From NCBI GenBank assembly GCA_963724195.1, contig CAVRTQ010000018.1, forward strand, positions 304,523 through 368,522: a stretch of 64,000 nucleotides of DNA, written 5' to 3'. The position numbers and the translations under genes were made by a program. Positions within the stretch are counted from its first letter, which is position 1. Every line of letters begins with the position of its first letter. Origin of the DNA: Solirubrobacter sp963724195. GTDB taxonomy: Bacteria > Actinomycetota > Thermoleophilia > Solirubrobacterales > Solirubrobacteraceae. Below, piece after piece: positions 1 to 9,630 of the stretch. Under the pieces are notes generated by a model that worked only from the letters and a program-made list of their open reading frames with translations, made no database searches and had not been told where the DNA came from.

Positions 1-290
1 AGGGCGCCCGCGAGCTCGATCGCCTCCTTGCGCTTCTTCTGCTCGAGCAACTCGGAGAAGACCGGGACGAACGCGCTGGAGAGCGCCGCGTCGGCCACCA
101 GCGCGCGGATCAGGTTCGGGATCTGGAACGCCAGCGTGAACGCCGACGCCGCGCCTCCGGTGCCGAAGTACGCGGCCGCGACGACCTCGCGGATCAGGCC
201 CGCGACGCGGGAGAGCCCGGTCGCGACCGAGAAGATCAGCGTGTTGATCGCCGTGCGGCGAGCGTGTCCTGAGTCCGGTGGTGAGGCCAA
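1..290 (-). CDS. murJ: Lipid II flippase MurJ (MviN), N-terminal part, cut by window edge
   Basis: Read on the minus strand this encodes about 96 residues with the first-helix signature of MurJ/MviN: TGLSRVAGLIREVVAAAYFG, then a segment with AFQIPNLIRALVADAALSSA and FVPVFSELLEQKKRKEA. MurJ is the multi-pass inner-membrane protein that flips lipid II for peptidoglycan synthesis. The likely start is TTG at 290, giving MASPPDSGHARRTAINTL before the first helix. No ATG or GTG lies nearer and no clear Shine-Dalgarno is visible, so the start is uncertain. It diverges from rpsT, and the rest of the gene lies to the left of the window. Confidence 0.85.
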   Translation of the reverse strand, partial: MASPPDSGHARRTAINTLIFSVATGLSRVAGLIREVVAAAYFGTGGAASAFTLAFQIPNLIRALVADAALSSAFVPVFSELLEQKKRKEAIELAGA

Positions 291-299
291 CCGGCGCGC

Positions 300-305
300 T
301 ATAGT
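300..305 (+). promoter_or_regulatory. Possible -10 element of rpsT
   Basis: TATAGT lies 35 bases before the rpsT start in the murJ/rpsT divergent gap. It is a good match to the housekeeping -10 consensus, but no matching -35 hexamer is apparent 16-18 bases upstream. A start site near 312 would give a leader of about 29 bases. Confidence 0.35.
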
Positions 306-340
306 ACGCGGCCGCTGCAGCCAACTGCGGCTCTTTCACC

Positions 341-610
341 ATGGCCAACATCAAGTCACAGATCAAGCGGAACAACCGCTCCGAGCGCGAACGCGTCGAG
401 AACCGCCAATACACGTCTGCGATCAAGACGTACTTCCGGCGTCTCGAGACCGCCGTGACCGAGGGTAACGACGAAGCGGCGACCACCGCCGAGCATCGCA
501 AGCTCGTCTCCCTGATCGACAAGGCCGTCAAGCGCGGCGCGCTGCACGCCAACACGGGTGCTCGCAAGAAGGCCCGTGCCGAGCGGCTGCTGCGGCGCAC
601 TGCGGCCTAA
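341..610 (+). CDS. rpsT: 30S ribosomal protein S20
   Basis: The 89-residue product starts MANIKSQIKRNNRSERERVE and is Lys/Arg-rich and helical throughout, with KTYFRRLETAV and LIDKAVKRGALHANTGARKK, which are the standard blocks of bacterial S20 (usual length 85-90). S20 binds 16S rRNA early in 30S assembly. ATG at 341 is chosen because the family starts with MAN-x-K. The gene stands alone, diverging from murJ and followed by a strong hairpin, which fits the usual monocistronic S20. There is no obvious Shine-Dalgarno in front of the ATG. Confidence 0.97.
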   Translation: MANIKSQIKRNNRSERERVENRQYTSAIKTYFRRLETAVTEGNDEAATTAEHRKLVSLIDKAVKRGALHANTGARKKARAERLLRRTAA

Positions 611-635
611 CTCGCTCTCCAGCGAGTGCTTGTCG

Positions 636-660
636 AAGCGCCGGCCTAGCCGGCGCTTTT
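636..660 (+). terminator. Intrinsic terminator after rpsT
   Basis: A perfect 10-bp stem (AAGCGCCGGC / GCCGGCGCTT) with a 3-base loop at 646-648 ends in TTTT at 657-660. It lies 26 bases after the rpsT stop. Confidence 0.85.
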
Positions 661-714
661 GCGTTTAATGGGCTCGAGGCGGCCGGCGCGCATGTCGGCG
701 CCTAGGATCGGGCC

Positions 715-1245
715 ATGAGCTTTCTTCGCCGCCTGCTGGGACGCGACGATGATGCGGTCGCGGACAACGGCCTCCCCGCCGTACCGCGCGCCTCCGCACC
801 CCGGACCGGCGACCTGACACTGCTCGATGCCGGCCCGAAGAAGATCCACGTCATCAAGATCGTGCGTGAGGCCACCGGGCTCGGCCTGAAGGAAGCGAAG
901 GACCTCGTCGAGCGCACGCCCACCGTGCTCGACGCCGCACTCGGCCCGGACCTCGAGCGCGCGGGAGCGGTCGTGCAGTACCACCCGGGCGGCGCGCCGC
1001 AGCCACCGACGCCGGCCGGGCCCGGCACGGACGTCTTCCTCGCCGCTGCCGGCCCGAAGAAGATCGAGGTGATCAAGGTCGTGCTCGGGGCGACCGGCCT
1101 GGGACTCAAGGAGGCGAAGGACCTCGTGGAGGCCGCCCCGACGCTCGTCGCGTCCGGGCTGAGCCCGGACGCGGCGGCGGCGCTCGTGCGCGCGCTCGAA
1201 GGGGCCGGGGCTACGAGCGCTTCTTCTTCGCGGGCGCCGCTTTGA
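715..1245 (+). CDS. Protein with two tandem ribosomal L7/L12 C-terminal-type domains
   Basis: This 176-residue protein contains the L7/L12 C-terminal fold signature twice. The first copy is GPKKIHVIKIVREATGLGLK then EAKDLVERTP (about residues 40-70); the second is GPKKIEVIKVVLGATGLGLK then EAKDLVEAAP (about 118-148). The repeat is about 78 residues and ends in an Ala-rich tail. In the ribosome this domain recruits GTPase factors, but the L12 dimerization domain and hinge are absent; the N-terminus is instead a short basic stretch (MSFLRRLLGRDDD). It is therefore not rplL. The role is unknown; binding of a translational GTPase or protein-protein contact is a guess. Its end overlaps the convergent GH15 gene by 35 bases. 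ATG at 715 is the first start. Confidence 0.75.
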   Translation: MSFLRRLLGRDDDAVADNGLPAVPRASAPRTGDLTLLDAGPKKIHVIKIVREATGLGLKEAKDLVERTPTVLDAALGPDLERAGAVVQYHPGGAPQPPTPAGPGTDVFLAAAGPKKIEVIKVVLGATGLGLKEAKDLVEAAPTLVASGLSPDAAAALVRALEGAGATSASSSRAPL

Positions 1246-3162
1246 CGGGCTCGGGCACCGGGTCCTCGTTGCGCCGACAGCGGCTGCAGGCCCGCGGCGA
1301 GCTTCTCGTCGGCGCGGATCACGTGCATCACGGCGTTGATCAGCGCCAGGTGCGTGAACGCCTGCGGGAAGTTGCCCAGGTGGCGGCCCGAGCTTCGGGT
1401 CGATCTCCTCCGCGTACAAGTGCAGCGGGGACGCGTAGCCGAGCAGCTTCTGACACAGGTCGCGGGCGAGGCTGTGCTCGCCGATCTCGCTCAGGGCGCT
1501 CACGAGCCAGAACGAGCAGATCGTGAACGTGCCCTCCTCGCCCTGGAGCCCGTCGTCGGTCTCCTCGACCTTGTACCGCAGCACGAGTCCGTCGACCGTG
1601 AGATTGTCGGCGATCGCCATCACCGTGTCGCGCACGCGCTCGTCGTCGGGCGGCAGGAAGCGCACCAGCGGGATCAGCAGCGCGCTCGCGTCCAGTGCGT
1701 CGGTGTCGTAGTGCTGGGTGAAGACGCCGTTCTTGCAGCCGCGCTCGAGGATGTCGGCCTTGATCTCGTCGGCCTTCTCACGCCAGATCACGGCCTGCTC
1801 GTGGTTCTCGCGCAGCGTCGCGAGCCGCGATCCGCGGTCGCACGCGACCCAGCACATGACCTTCGAGGAGGTGAAGTGCTGGTCCCCGCCCCGGACTTCC
1901 CAGATCCCCTTGTCCGGCTTCTGCCAGTTCTCGATCGCGGCCTCCACGAGGCGCTTGATCAGGGGCCAGCGGCGCTCGGGCAGGTGGTCGCGGGACTTGG
2001 CGTGCAGGAAGATCGAGTCCAGCATCGTGCCCCACACGTCGTGCTGGCGCTGGTTGTAGGCGCCGTTGCCGATGCGGACCGGGCGGGCGTTGTCGTAGCC
2101 GCTGAGGTGGTCGAGCGTCTCCTCGATCAGCTCGCGCTCGCCCTGGATGCCGTACATGACCTGCAGGTCGTCCGCCTGCGCGGCGTCCTGCATGAAGTAG
2201 AAGTAGTCGTTGGCCTCCCACTCGAAGCCGAGCGAGTGCAGGCCCCAGAGCATGAACGTCGAGTCGCGGACCCAGCTGTAGCGGTAGTCCCAGTTGCGCT
2301 CGCCGCCCGGGGTCTCGGGCAGCGAGGTCGTCGCCGCCGCGATCATCGCGCCGGTCGGCGAGTACGACAGTCCCTTCAGCGTGAGGGCCGACCGCTGCAG
2401 GTACTGGCGCCACGGATGGTCCGGGAACGTGCCGTGCGCGAGCCACTGGTGCCAGTAGTCGGCGGTCTTGACGAGCCGGTCGTAGGCCTCGTCGTAGGTC
2501 TTCGGCCCGGGGTGATCGGAGAACGCGAGCGCGACGAACGCCGTGTCGCCGTCTTTGAGCGTGCTGACCGCGCGCAAGCGGGAGCCCTCGAAGCCGACGC
2601 GCAGGTCGGTCGTGAGCCGGAGCTTGGTCCCCCACCCCTCCGCGGAGGCGACGGCCTCGTTGTAGCCCTTGCCCTCGTACTCCCACTCGGCGTAGCGGCG
2701 GCCGTAGTCGAAGATCGGGTCGCACTCCATCTGGACCTCGACCGAGCCGTTCACGCAGCGCATCGTGCGCAGCAGGACGTGGTCGGCGTCGTAGTCCGTG
2801 GGGGCGCGGCGGTGGGTCGTGGAGCGCTCGTCCTTGTCGTGCCACGGGCCGACGAGCAGCACGTCGCGCACGATCAGCCACCCGCGGTCGGTGCCCCAGG
2901 TGGTCTCCAGGATGTTCGTCCCGGGCAGGTAGCGCCGAGCAGCGGGGACCATCGTGTCGGCCGGACCGAGCCGGAACGTGCCGGCGTCGCGGTCCAGCAG
3001 CGCGCCGAACACGCTCGGGCCGTCGTAGCGCGGCAGGCACATCCACTCGATCGCGCCGGACGGTGCCACCAGTGCGCACGTCTCGCAGTCCGAGAGGAAG
3101 CCATAGTCCGCGATCGGCGGGAACGGGGAGTTGAGCGGGGGGTTCGCGTTGTCCAGCGACAT
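1211..3162 (-). CDS. Glycoside hydrolase family 15 protein (glucoamylase/trehalase-like), frameshifted near the C-terminus
   Basis: The reading frame from ATG 3162 opens with PPIADYGFLSDCETCALVAP and GAIEWMCLPRYDGPSVFGAL, the N-terminal beta-domain of bacterial GH15 enzymes, followed by the (alpha/alpha)6 barrel with GERNWDYRYSWVRDSTFMLW and the catalytic-acid region GEEGTFTICSFWLV. Such cytosolic enzymes release glucose from alpha-glucans or cleave trehalose; which one cannot be decided here. Near 1391 one extra base breaks the frame: after DPKLG the expected RHLGNFPQAFTHLALINAVM continues in the neighbouring frame. A second change near 1275 leads to a plausible end EPVKAAPAKKKRS at 1211. 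The full length would be about 650 residues, normal for the family. The frame changes look like sequencing indels. Confidence 0.85.
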
Positions 3163-3253
3163 TGCCCGCTGATGCTAGGGAGTTCGCGCGGCGGGAGCAC
3201 CCTCGCGGCGCTGCGGCGAACTCCCCGAAGCATCGCCCCCTGGGCGATGCGCC

Positions 3254-4231
3254 CTACGCGGCGGCGGCGAGAACCGCGCGCAGGGCGGCGGTGTCCTCGC
3301 TGAGCACGCCGCCGAGACCGCCGCGGGTCTCGACTTCCAGGTCCGCCATCGCCGCAAGCGCTTGGCGGAGCGAGTCGAGGTCGCGCGCCTGCACGTCCTT
3401 GATGAACTTGTCGGCGGCGCGGGGCGGCATGCGCAGGGTGCGCTTGACCTGGGCCGGCGCCTGGCCCTGATTGAGCGCCTCGGCGACGGTGACGGCGTCC
3501 CGGAGGCGGCGGACCATGTTGTAGATCAGGCCGGTGACGCGCTCACCCTGCTGGCGCAGCTCGAGCAGCAGCTCGATCGAGGTCTGCTTGTCGCCGGCGA
3601 CCAGCGCGTCGGCGAGCGACCAGACCTTCTTCTCGGACGAGGTGGCGCAGGACTCGATGACCTCCTCGGCGCCGATCGCGGCGCCCGGGCCGTGCTCGAG
3701 GGCGAGCTTCTCGAGCTCGCGCAGGAGCCGCTGCTGGCGGTCGCCGACCTGCGCGACGAGCGCCTTCGCGCCGTCGCGGTCCAAGTCGATCTTCAGCGTC
3801 TTGGCCTGGCCTTCCAGCCACTTCGGCAGATCCCACGCCTTGACGTTGTTCTCGGCCGCGATCTGACCGCCGACCTTCTCGACCGCCTTGTGGAGCTTGT
3901 CCGGGGCCTTGTAGCGGCCCTCCTCGCGGGCGAAGAACGCCACCGTGAGCGTCTCGGGGTCCGCGGACTGCAGCGCCTTGATGACGGGCTCGACCTCCGA
4001 GTCCTTCCAGCGCTCCACGCCGTCCGCGATCACGAACCGGCGGCCCATGGCGAACGTCATGGTGCTCAGCGCGATCTCCACCGCCGCGGGCGTGCACTGG
4101 TCGGCCTCGTAGACCTCGACACCCGCGGTGCCGGCCTCCTCCTCGGCCATCGCGCGCAGGCGGGCGCGCCGTTCGGCGATGCGGCCGTGGTCGTCGCCGT
4201 GGATGAGGTAAGCGGCGCGGAAGGCGGGCAC
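3254..4231 (-). CDS. holA: DNA polymerase III delta subunit
   Basis: The 325-residue product begins VPAFRAAYLIHGDDHGRIAE, as HolA proteins do, and carries the clamp-loader layout: an AAA+-like domain I with YLIHGDD and RFVIADGVERWKDSEV, the WLEGQAK region leading to domain II, and a C-terminal collar helix bundle (ELLLELRQQGERVTGLIYNM). Delta opens the sliding clamp in the clamp-loader complex. GTG at 4231 is preferred: a longer frame exists upstream but has no family resemblance and runs through the hairpin at 4349. It is the last gene before the convergent GH15 region, and a hairpin separates it from the nuclease gene upstream. Confidence 0.9.
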   Translation of the reverse strand: MPAFRAAYLIHGDDHGRIAERRARLRAMAEEEAGTAGVEVYEADQCTPAAVEIALSTMTFAMGRRFVIADGVERWKDSEVEPVIKALQSADPETLTVAFFAREEGRYKAPDKLHKAVEKVGGQIAAENNVKAWDLPKWLEGQAKTLKIDLDRDGAKALVAQVGDRQQRLLRELEKLALEHGPGAAIGAEEVIESCATSSEKKVWSLADALVAGDKQTSIELLLELRQQGERVTGLIYNMVRRLRDAVTVAEALNQGQAPAQVKRTLRMPPRAADKFIKDVQARDLDSLRQALAAMADLEVETRGGLGGVLSEDTAALRAVLAAAA

Positions 4232-4348
4232 GGCGAAGGAGGTTAGAGGCAACCAGGGCGGATTCTCCGCCGAGGGACAACCGCCGGTTGCTTGGTGATC
4301 GCTTCGCGGGATGGTGATGCCCGCGCGCACCGGTCCTCGGCTGCGCTT

Positions 4349-4380
4349 CGGGGCGCCGCGGGTTGTCCCGCGGCGCCCCG
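4349..4380 (-). terminator. Strong hairpin after the nuclease gene
   Basis: A perfect 14-bp GC stem (4349-4362 with 4367-4380) closes a 4-base loop, 8 bases after the stop of the nuclease gene on the minus strand. There is no U-tract, as is common for terminators in high-GC actinobacteria. Confidence 0.7.
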
Positions 4381-4388
4381 TCACCGCT

Positions 4389-7169
4389 CTACGGGTTGGT
4401 GGTGCTCAGCGTGAACGTGAGCGTCTTGGCGTAGGAGCCCGTGCGCAGGCCCTCGTCCGCGGCGATCGACTGCTTGAACGCGATCTCGACGATGCGCGAG
4501 CTGATCGGCTCGGTCCAGGCCGCCAGCGAGAGCGGGCCGTTGTCGGACCGCAGCGGCGCGAACGCCGCCCCGTTGGCGCTGATCTGGACGGGCGAGCGCA
4601 GCGCGTGCGTGCCGTTGACGAGGCGCCCGGTCGCCGTGCTCGACGCGTCGATGACGCTCAACGCCGCGTCCTCGCCGGTCGAGGTGACCGTGGCCACCAT
4701 CGACGCGTCGTACGTGCGGGCGAGCGCCGGCGTGAACGCGCCGAAGGACGCGTTGCCGATCGTCAGCGCCAGCGTCGCCGGGACGGTGCCGGAGAGGTTG
4801 CCCGGCTGGGACACGCTCGCGCCGTTCTGGAGCTCGAACGTCACGACCGGCGGGTCATGGTCGGAGATGCCCGTGCCGTCGCCCGCGGGACGCTCGTAGT
4901 AGTCGTTGTCGAAGTGGACGTAGCGGAAGTCCGTCACGCGCGACTGGAGGCCGGCGGTGACGAAGATGTGGTCCAGCGTCTGCAGGTGACCGTTGAACTT
5001 GTACGAGTACGCCAGCCCAGCCGGGGCCTTCGTCCACAGGTTGGCCAGGACGTTGTTCTGGGCCAGCGTCTGGAGCGCGGTGGAGAACTCGAAGTCGTTC
5101 AGGTCGCCCGCGACGAGCACGTTCTTGCCCGCCTGCTGGAACTCGGCCGCCTGCTTCGCGACCCAGTCGGCCTCCGAGATGCGGCACGCGTTCTCGTGCG
5201 ACTGCGAGGCGAAGTGATTGCTCATGGCGACGAAGGACAGGTCGCCCTTCTTGAGCTCGAGCTTGTACGGCGCGCGATCGAACAGCGGACCCGGATGCAG
5301 GTCGCACACGCTGGCGCTGCCCCACGGGCTGCCGATCTCCTCGCCGATGACCTCGCCGCCGGTCGCGGTGGTGCCGTTCTTGACCAGGAAGCCGGTCGCG
5401 ATGCCGCGACCGTCGTTGTTGGGGGCGATGTAGCCCGTGTAGTTGCCGAGCGCCGCGGCCAGGCCGGTGAGCGCGTTCTTGCCGTTGATGACCGCGACCT
5501 CCTGGACCGCGATCACGTCCGGCTCCTTGAGGAAGTTGCGGACCGCGAGCACGATCGTGCGGACGCGCTCGTCGTACTCGGCCTGCGTGATGGTGTGCCC
5601 GTCGTTGGACTCGCCGACCGGGAACAGGTTCTCGACGTTGAAGCTCGCCACGCGCAGCGTGTTCTGGGCGGGCGTCGGGACGGCCGGCGGGTACGCGGCG
5701 TTGATCGGCCCCCGCTCGATCGTCGGCGCGGTCGCGCCGGCGAGCTGCGGGACGATCTTGAAGTAGCTGAAGCTGTAGCTCAGCGGGCCGGTGACGCCGC
5801 GGACGACGTCGAACAGATCGAGGTCGACCTGCGTGGCGCTGCGCCACGGCAGGCGCGGGTCAGCCGGGTTGCCGGCGCCGCCGTCGGGCGAGATGCCGAG
5901 CTCGGCGGGCGCGTCCGACCACGGCGTGGACACCGCCGCGGCGTCGTTCTTGCGGAACAGGCGCGTGGCGTCGGTGCCGGGCTCGACGAACACGTCACGG
6001 AACTTCGTGGTGCCGCCGCCGGTGGCGATGCCGACCGGGAGCGTCACGCGCATGCCCTGCAGCGCACGGTAGTACGGGCGGCTGATCGGGTCCTGGCCCT
6101 CGGCCGCCGTCTGGTCGAGCACCTTCGCGGCGGGAAGCGCGTTGCCGGTCGAGTTGATCGTCGCGACGTCGGCGAGGTTGACCTCGTTGGCGCACGGGCA
6201 CGTCGTGGAACCGACGCCCGCCGGCACGACCTCGACCTGGCCGAACTTCGCGCCGGCGCGGCCGGTGATCGTGATGTCGCTGCCGATCACGGCCTCGGGG
6301 TTCGTCGCCGCGCGGCGGATGCCGGGGATGAAGACGGCGCTCGAGGTGGTGGCCGCCGGGTCCGGGTTGGCCTCCTGGATCCAGAGGCCGGCATCGCCGG
6401 GGTAAAGGGCGTCGTAGGTCGAGCCGACGAGGTTGTCGATGCCGGTGACGATGCCGCGCACGGTCACCTGGTCGCCGTTGCACGCGGACTGCGCGCCCAT
6501 CGTCTGGAGGCTGGTGATCGGCGTGATCGTGCCGGCCGGCTTGCAGGGGCCGCTGCTGGTCGGCACGCAGTCGGTGCCGCAATTCTCAGGGGCAAAGGCC
6601 TGCGGGCCGGTGAAGTCGTTGGCGTTGTTGTCCGTGTCCGGCGCAGCCTTGCGGATGAAGGCGTCGTTGCCGTTCGCGGTCGGGAACGCCAGGCCGGTGC
6701 CCTCGCGGTAGGCCGCGATGACGCCCGTGTGGCCGACTGCGTCGATGACGGCGCCGTCGGCGTTGCGCAGCTGCAGGCCGCCGGTGTCGCCGATGCCCTG
6801 GGTGAAGATCTGGTCACCGGGGACCGTGCCCGAGTACTCGCCGCCCGCGCTGGGCAGCGGGGTGCCCGGCTGGTCGTTGATGAACAGGTAGGACTTACCC
6901 GCCGGCAACGTCACGCCGGCGGCGATCTTCGCGCGCGAGCCGACCGCGGAGCCGGTCGCGTTCGAGCCCCAGATCTCCCAACCGCCGATCGCCTGCGGGC
7001 TCGTCGAGATGTTCTTGATCTGGATGTACTCGTCGTTGCCGCCCGTCGGACCGCGGAACGCGACCCCCTGGATGACGACGGTGCTCGACGGCGCCGCTTG
7101 CGCGGCTGGTGCCGCGACGGCGGCCGCCATGAGCGCCGCCAGCGCGATCTTGAAGATCCGGGGTGTCAC
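4389..7169 (-). CDS. Secreted multidomain endonuclease/exonuclease/phosphatase-family nuclease (ExeM/NucH-like)
   Basis: The 926-residue protein starts with a signal peptide (VTPRIFKIALAALMAAAVAA, then PAAQA). A lamin-tail domain follows (about 30-170: VVIQGVAFRGPTGGNDEYIQ, GGWEIWGSNATG), then an OB-fold region (QVTVRGIVTGIDN, DITITGRAGAKFGQVEV). The catalytic EEP domain (about 490-770) shows LRVASFNVENLFP, DVIAVQEV, VLVAGDLNDFE and the terminal GISDHDPPV; N, E, D and H are the family's metal and catalytic residues. A C-terminal beta domain ends the protein. The likely job is extracellular DNA degradation for phosphate or nucleosides. GTG at 7169 is preferred because it gives the signal peptide and follows AAAGGA. 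A possible PHO-type direct repeat lies upstream. Confidence 0.87.
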   Translation of the reverse strand: MTPRIFKIALAALMAAAVAAPAAQAAPSSTVVIQGVAFRGPTGGNDEYIQIKNISTSPQAIGGWEIWGSNATGSAVGSRAKIAAGVTLPAGKSYLFINDQPGTPLPSAGGEYSGTVPGDQIFTQGIGDTGGLQLRNADGAVIDAVGHTGVIAAYREGTGLAFPTANGNDAFIRKAAPDTDNNANDFTGPQAFAPENCGTDCVPTSSGPCKPAGTITPITSLQTMGAQSACNGDQVTVRGIVTGIDNLVGSTYDALYPGDAGLWIQEANPDPAATTSSAVFIPGIRRAATNPEAVIGSDITITGRAGAKFGQVEVVPAGVGSTTCPCANEVNLADVATINSTGNALPAAKVLDQTAAEGQDPISRPYYRALQGMRVTLPVGIATGGGTTKFRDVFVEPGTDATRLFRKNDAAAVSTPWSDAPAELGISPDGGAGNPADPRLPWRSATQVDLDLFDVVRGVTGPLSYSFSYFKIVPQLAGATAPTIERGPINAAYPPAVPTPAQNTLRVASFNVENLFPVGESNDGHTITQAEYDERVRTIVLAVRNFLKEPDVIAVQEVAVINGKNALTGLAAALGNYTGYIAPNNDGRGIATGFLVKNGTTATGGEVIGEEIGSPWGSASVCDLHPGPLFDRAPYKLELKKGDLSFVAMSNHFASQSHENACRISEADWVAKQAAEFQQAGKNVLVAGDLNDFEFSTALQTLAQNNVLANLWTKAPAGLAYSYKFNGHLQTLDHIFVTAGLQSRVTDFRYVHFDNDYYERPAGDGTGISDHDPPVVTFELQNGASVSQPGNLSGTVPATLALTIGNASFGAFTPALARTYDASMVATVTSTGEDAALSVIDASSTATGRLVNGTHALRSPVQISANGAAFAPLRSDNGPLSLAAWTEPISSRIVEIAFKQSIAADEGLRTGSYAKTLTFTLSTTNP

Positions 7170-7215
7170 GATTTGGGAGTCCTTTCCGCGAGGGAATCCG
7201 TACGATTTCGCCGGG

Positions 7216-7257
7216 AACCTACACGTGGGCGCGGCGCTCACGTGACGGTTTCGTGAC
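7216..7257 (-). promoter_or_regulatory. Candidate PHO-box-like direct repeat and -10 for the nuclease gene
   Basis: On the minus strand two 11-base direct repeats, GTCACGAAACC (7257-7247) and GTCACGTGAGC (7246-7236), lie 14 bases before TAGGTT (7221-7216), a possible -10. PhoP boxes in Streptomyces are 11-base direct repeats (consensus around GTTCACC) over the -35 region. Spacing and position fit; the base match is only partial. Confidence 0.4.
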
Positions 7258-7303
7258 CATCGCCCGTGGTTGCGCGGTCGTGGCATGTCTGCAGACGGAC
7301 ACG

Positions 7304-9623
7304 TCATTCGCGGGTGACTCGGCCGTCGTCGGCGTGGATGACCGTCGTGCCGTCCCGGTCGGTCCGGATTACGGTGGCTTTCGCCTGGGTCAGGGCGGCG
7401 AGGGTCGACGGTGCCGGATGGCCGTAGGTGTTCTCCGCTCCGACCTCGATCGCGGCGAGCTTGGGTTGGATGCGCTGGAGCAGCGTCGGCAGGTCCGGGT
7501 CCGCGCTGCCGTGGTGGCTGACCTTGAGGATGTCCACCGGCTCCGGCTGCAGCGGCAGCAACACGTGCGACTCGGCGTCGGCGGTGAGCAGCATCGAGAT
7601 CCCCTCGGCCTCGAGCCGCGTGACCAGCGCGTTGTCGTTCGGATCGCCGCTGGCGCGCCAGCCCGGTGGGCGCTGCGGCGGCCACAGGACCTGGAAGGTC
7701 AGGCGGCCGAGCGTGATCGTCTCGCCCTGCGCAGGGGCGTGGAGGCTCGCGGGGCGCGCGGCGAGCACGCGCTGGGTGGGCGAGTCCCAGCCCGCGCCAC
7801 CGTCGACGACCAAGCGCGGGCGGTGGTGCGCGATCACCTGCGCGGCGGCACCCTCGTGGTCGGACTCGGCGTGCGTGAGCATCAGCGCGTCCAGCCGGTC
7901 GATCCCGGCCTGCTTGAGGCGCGCGAGGATCGGGCCGTCGGGCACGCCGGTGTCGACGAGCACGCTGACGCCGTCGAGCTCGATGAGCGTCGCGTCGCCC
8001 TGGCCGACGTCGAGGAACGTGACGCGCAGGACGCCGGGCGCGGGCGGCGCGGCCCCGCGCTGCGCGTGCGCGACCGTGGCCACCGTGACCGTGGCGGTGA
8101 GCGCGATCGCGAGCGTCGTCCGCCGCGTGCGACGTCTGCGCGGGCGGTGACCGGCCCGGCGTAGCGCGAGTGCGACGACGCCCAGCAGCGCGGCCCAGGC
8201 AGCGAGGATGACGGGCAGGCCGGCCTGGACGTCAATCGTGGCGAGCGGCAGACCGGCCGTGTGGTGCGCGACCTGCTGGATGTAGACGAGCAGCGGGCCG
8301 GTCAGCGCGGTGAACGGCGCCGCCAGCGCGGGCGTGACCTGAGCGGCGGTGGCCGCCAGCACGCCGAGCCACATCACGGGCGCGATCGCCGGGGCCGCCA
8401 GCAGGTTCGCCGGCAGCGCCGCGAGCGACACCTGCTGGAAGTGCAGCGCCATCAGCGGTGCCGTGCCGAGTGTCGCGGCGGTGGTGATCGCGGCCACGTC
8501 GGCCACCGGCCCGGGCACGCGCCGAGCGAACGCCGCGCGCAGCGGCTGCGCGCCCGCGAGCAGCGCCGCCACGGCCACGAACGACAACTGCCACCCCGGC
8601 TCCTCCGGCGCGCGCGGATTCAGCGCGAGCGTGACCGCGGCCGCCAGCAGGAGCCCATACCAGCGGTGTCCCGGCCGTCCCGCCAAGGCCGCGACGAGCC
8701 CGGCGATCCCCATCACCCCGGCGCGCTGGATCGAGGGCCCGGCGCCGGTCAACGGCACGTACAGCGCGACCACCGCCGCCGCGAGCGCGATCCGCGCCGG
8801 GTACGGCACCCCGACGAGCGCGCACACCGCCAGGATCAGCACCACGAGCAGCATCACGTTCTGCCCGGACACCGCCAGGATGTGCGCGAGCCCGGAAGCC
8901 TGAAAGTCGTCCTTGACCTCCTCGCTGAGCCGCTCGTCCGCTCCGAGCACCATCCCCCGCAGCAGCGCCGCCTCAGGCTCCGCGAGCCGCTCGCCCAGCC
9001 CGATCTCCGCCCGCCGCCGCACCCCGTCCAGCCAGCCGGCGAACCCACCCCGCCGCTGCCCGGTCGCGGTCACGCTGCCGCGCATCGATCGCCGCGTGCG
9101 CGTTCCGCGGGCGCTGATACGCGTCCGCGAACCCCAGCGGCGCCACCCGCCCGGAGACCGCCACGATGTCCCCCACCCCCACTCCGCCGCTCGCGCGTGG
9201 CCAGGCATGGGAGCGCAGGACGGCCTGCTCACCCGCGCCCGGGCCGTCGAGGAGGCGCACGCGCGCAGCCGACGGGCCGCGGACGCGGTCACGGACGGGT
9301 TCCAGCACGATTGCGCGGGTCTCGATCGACTGCCCATGCATGTGCGCGAGGACGCCGGCGTCCAGCGCGGCGAGCCGGGCGTCGGCAACGGTCGCTCCGG
9401 CGAGCACGGCCGCCGCGGCGAGTGCCGCCGGGCACGGGCGCTGAGCGAGCACGGCGAAGCCGACGGCGGCGACCAGCACGGCGGCCGCGCCCGCTCGGCC
9501 GACGAGAAGCCCGGCGACGAGCGCCGCAAGCACGAGGTGCCGCGGGTGCTCGCGCACGATCGCCAGTGCGACCGACGGACGCAATGCGCGCGATTGCTCC
9601 TCTCTCCCCTCGGCCGCGGACAT
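7304..9623 (-). CDS. comEC: ComEC/Rec2 DNA-uptake channel protein, one frameshift
   Basis: The N-terminal frame from ATG 9623 has hydrophobic helices (HPRHLVLAALVAGLLVGRAG) and the OB-like DUF4131 region (ETRAIVLEPVRDRV, GVGVGDIVAVSGRVAPLGFA). The frame changes near 9080, and the neighbouring frame gives the rest of the competence domain (LLRGMVLGADERLSEEVKDD, HILAVSGQNVMLL), many membrane helices, and a C-terminal metallo-beta-lactamase domain (VTFLDVGQGDATLIELDG, LTHAESDHEGAA, LKVSHHGSADPDL). ComEC forms the membrane channel that passes single-stranded DNA during transformation. Total length is about 772 residues, normal for the family. It follows comEA by 7 bases, the standard comEA-comEC operon order. 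No other competence genes are in the window. Confidence 0.9.
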
Positions 9624-9630
9624 CGTGCGT

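Noticed and set aside
4311..7256. A 981-residue plus-strand open frame
   Set aside because: It is antisense to the well-conserved nuclease, is extremely Arg/Val/Asp-rich and has no family resemblance: a GC-driven shadow.
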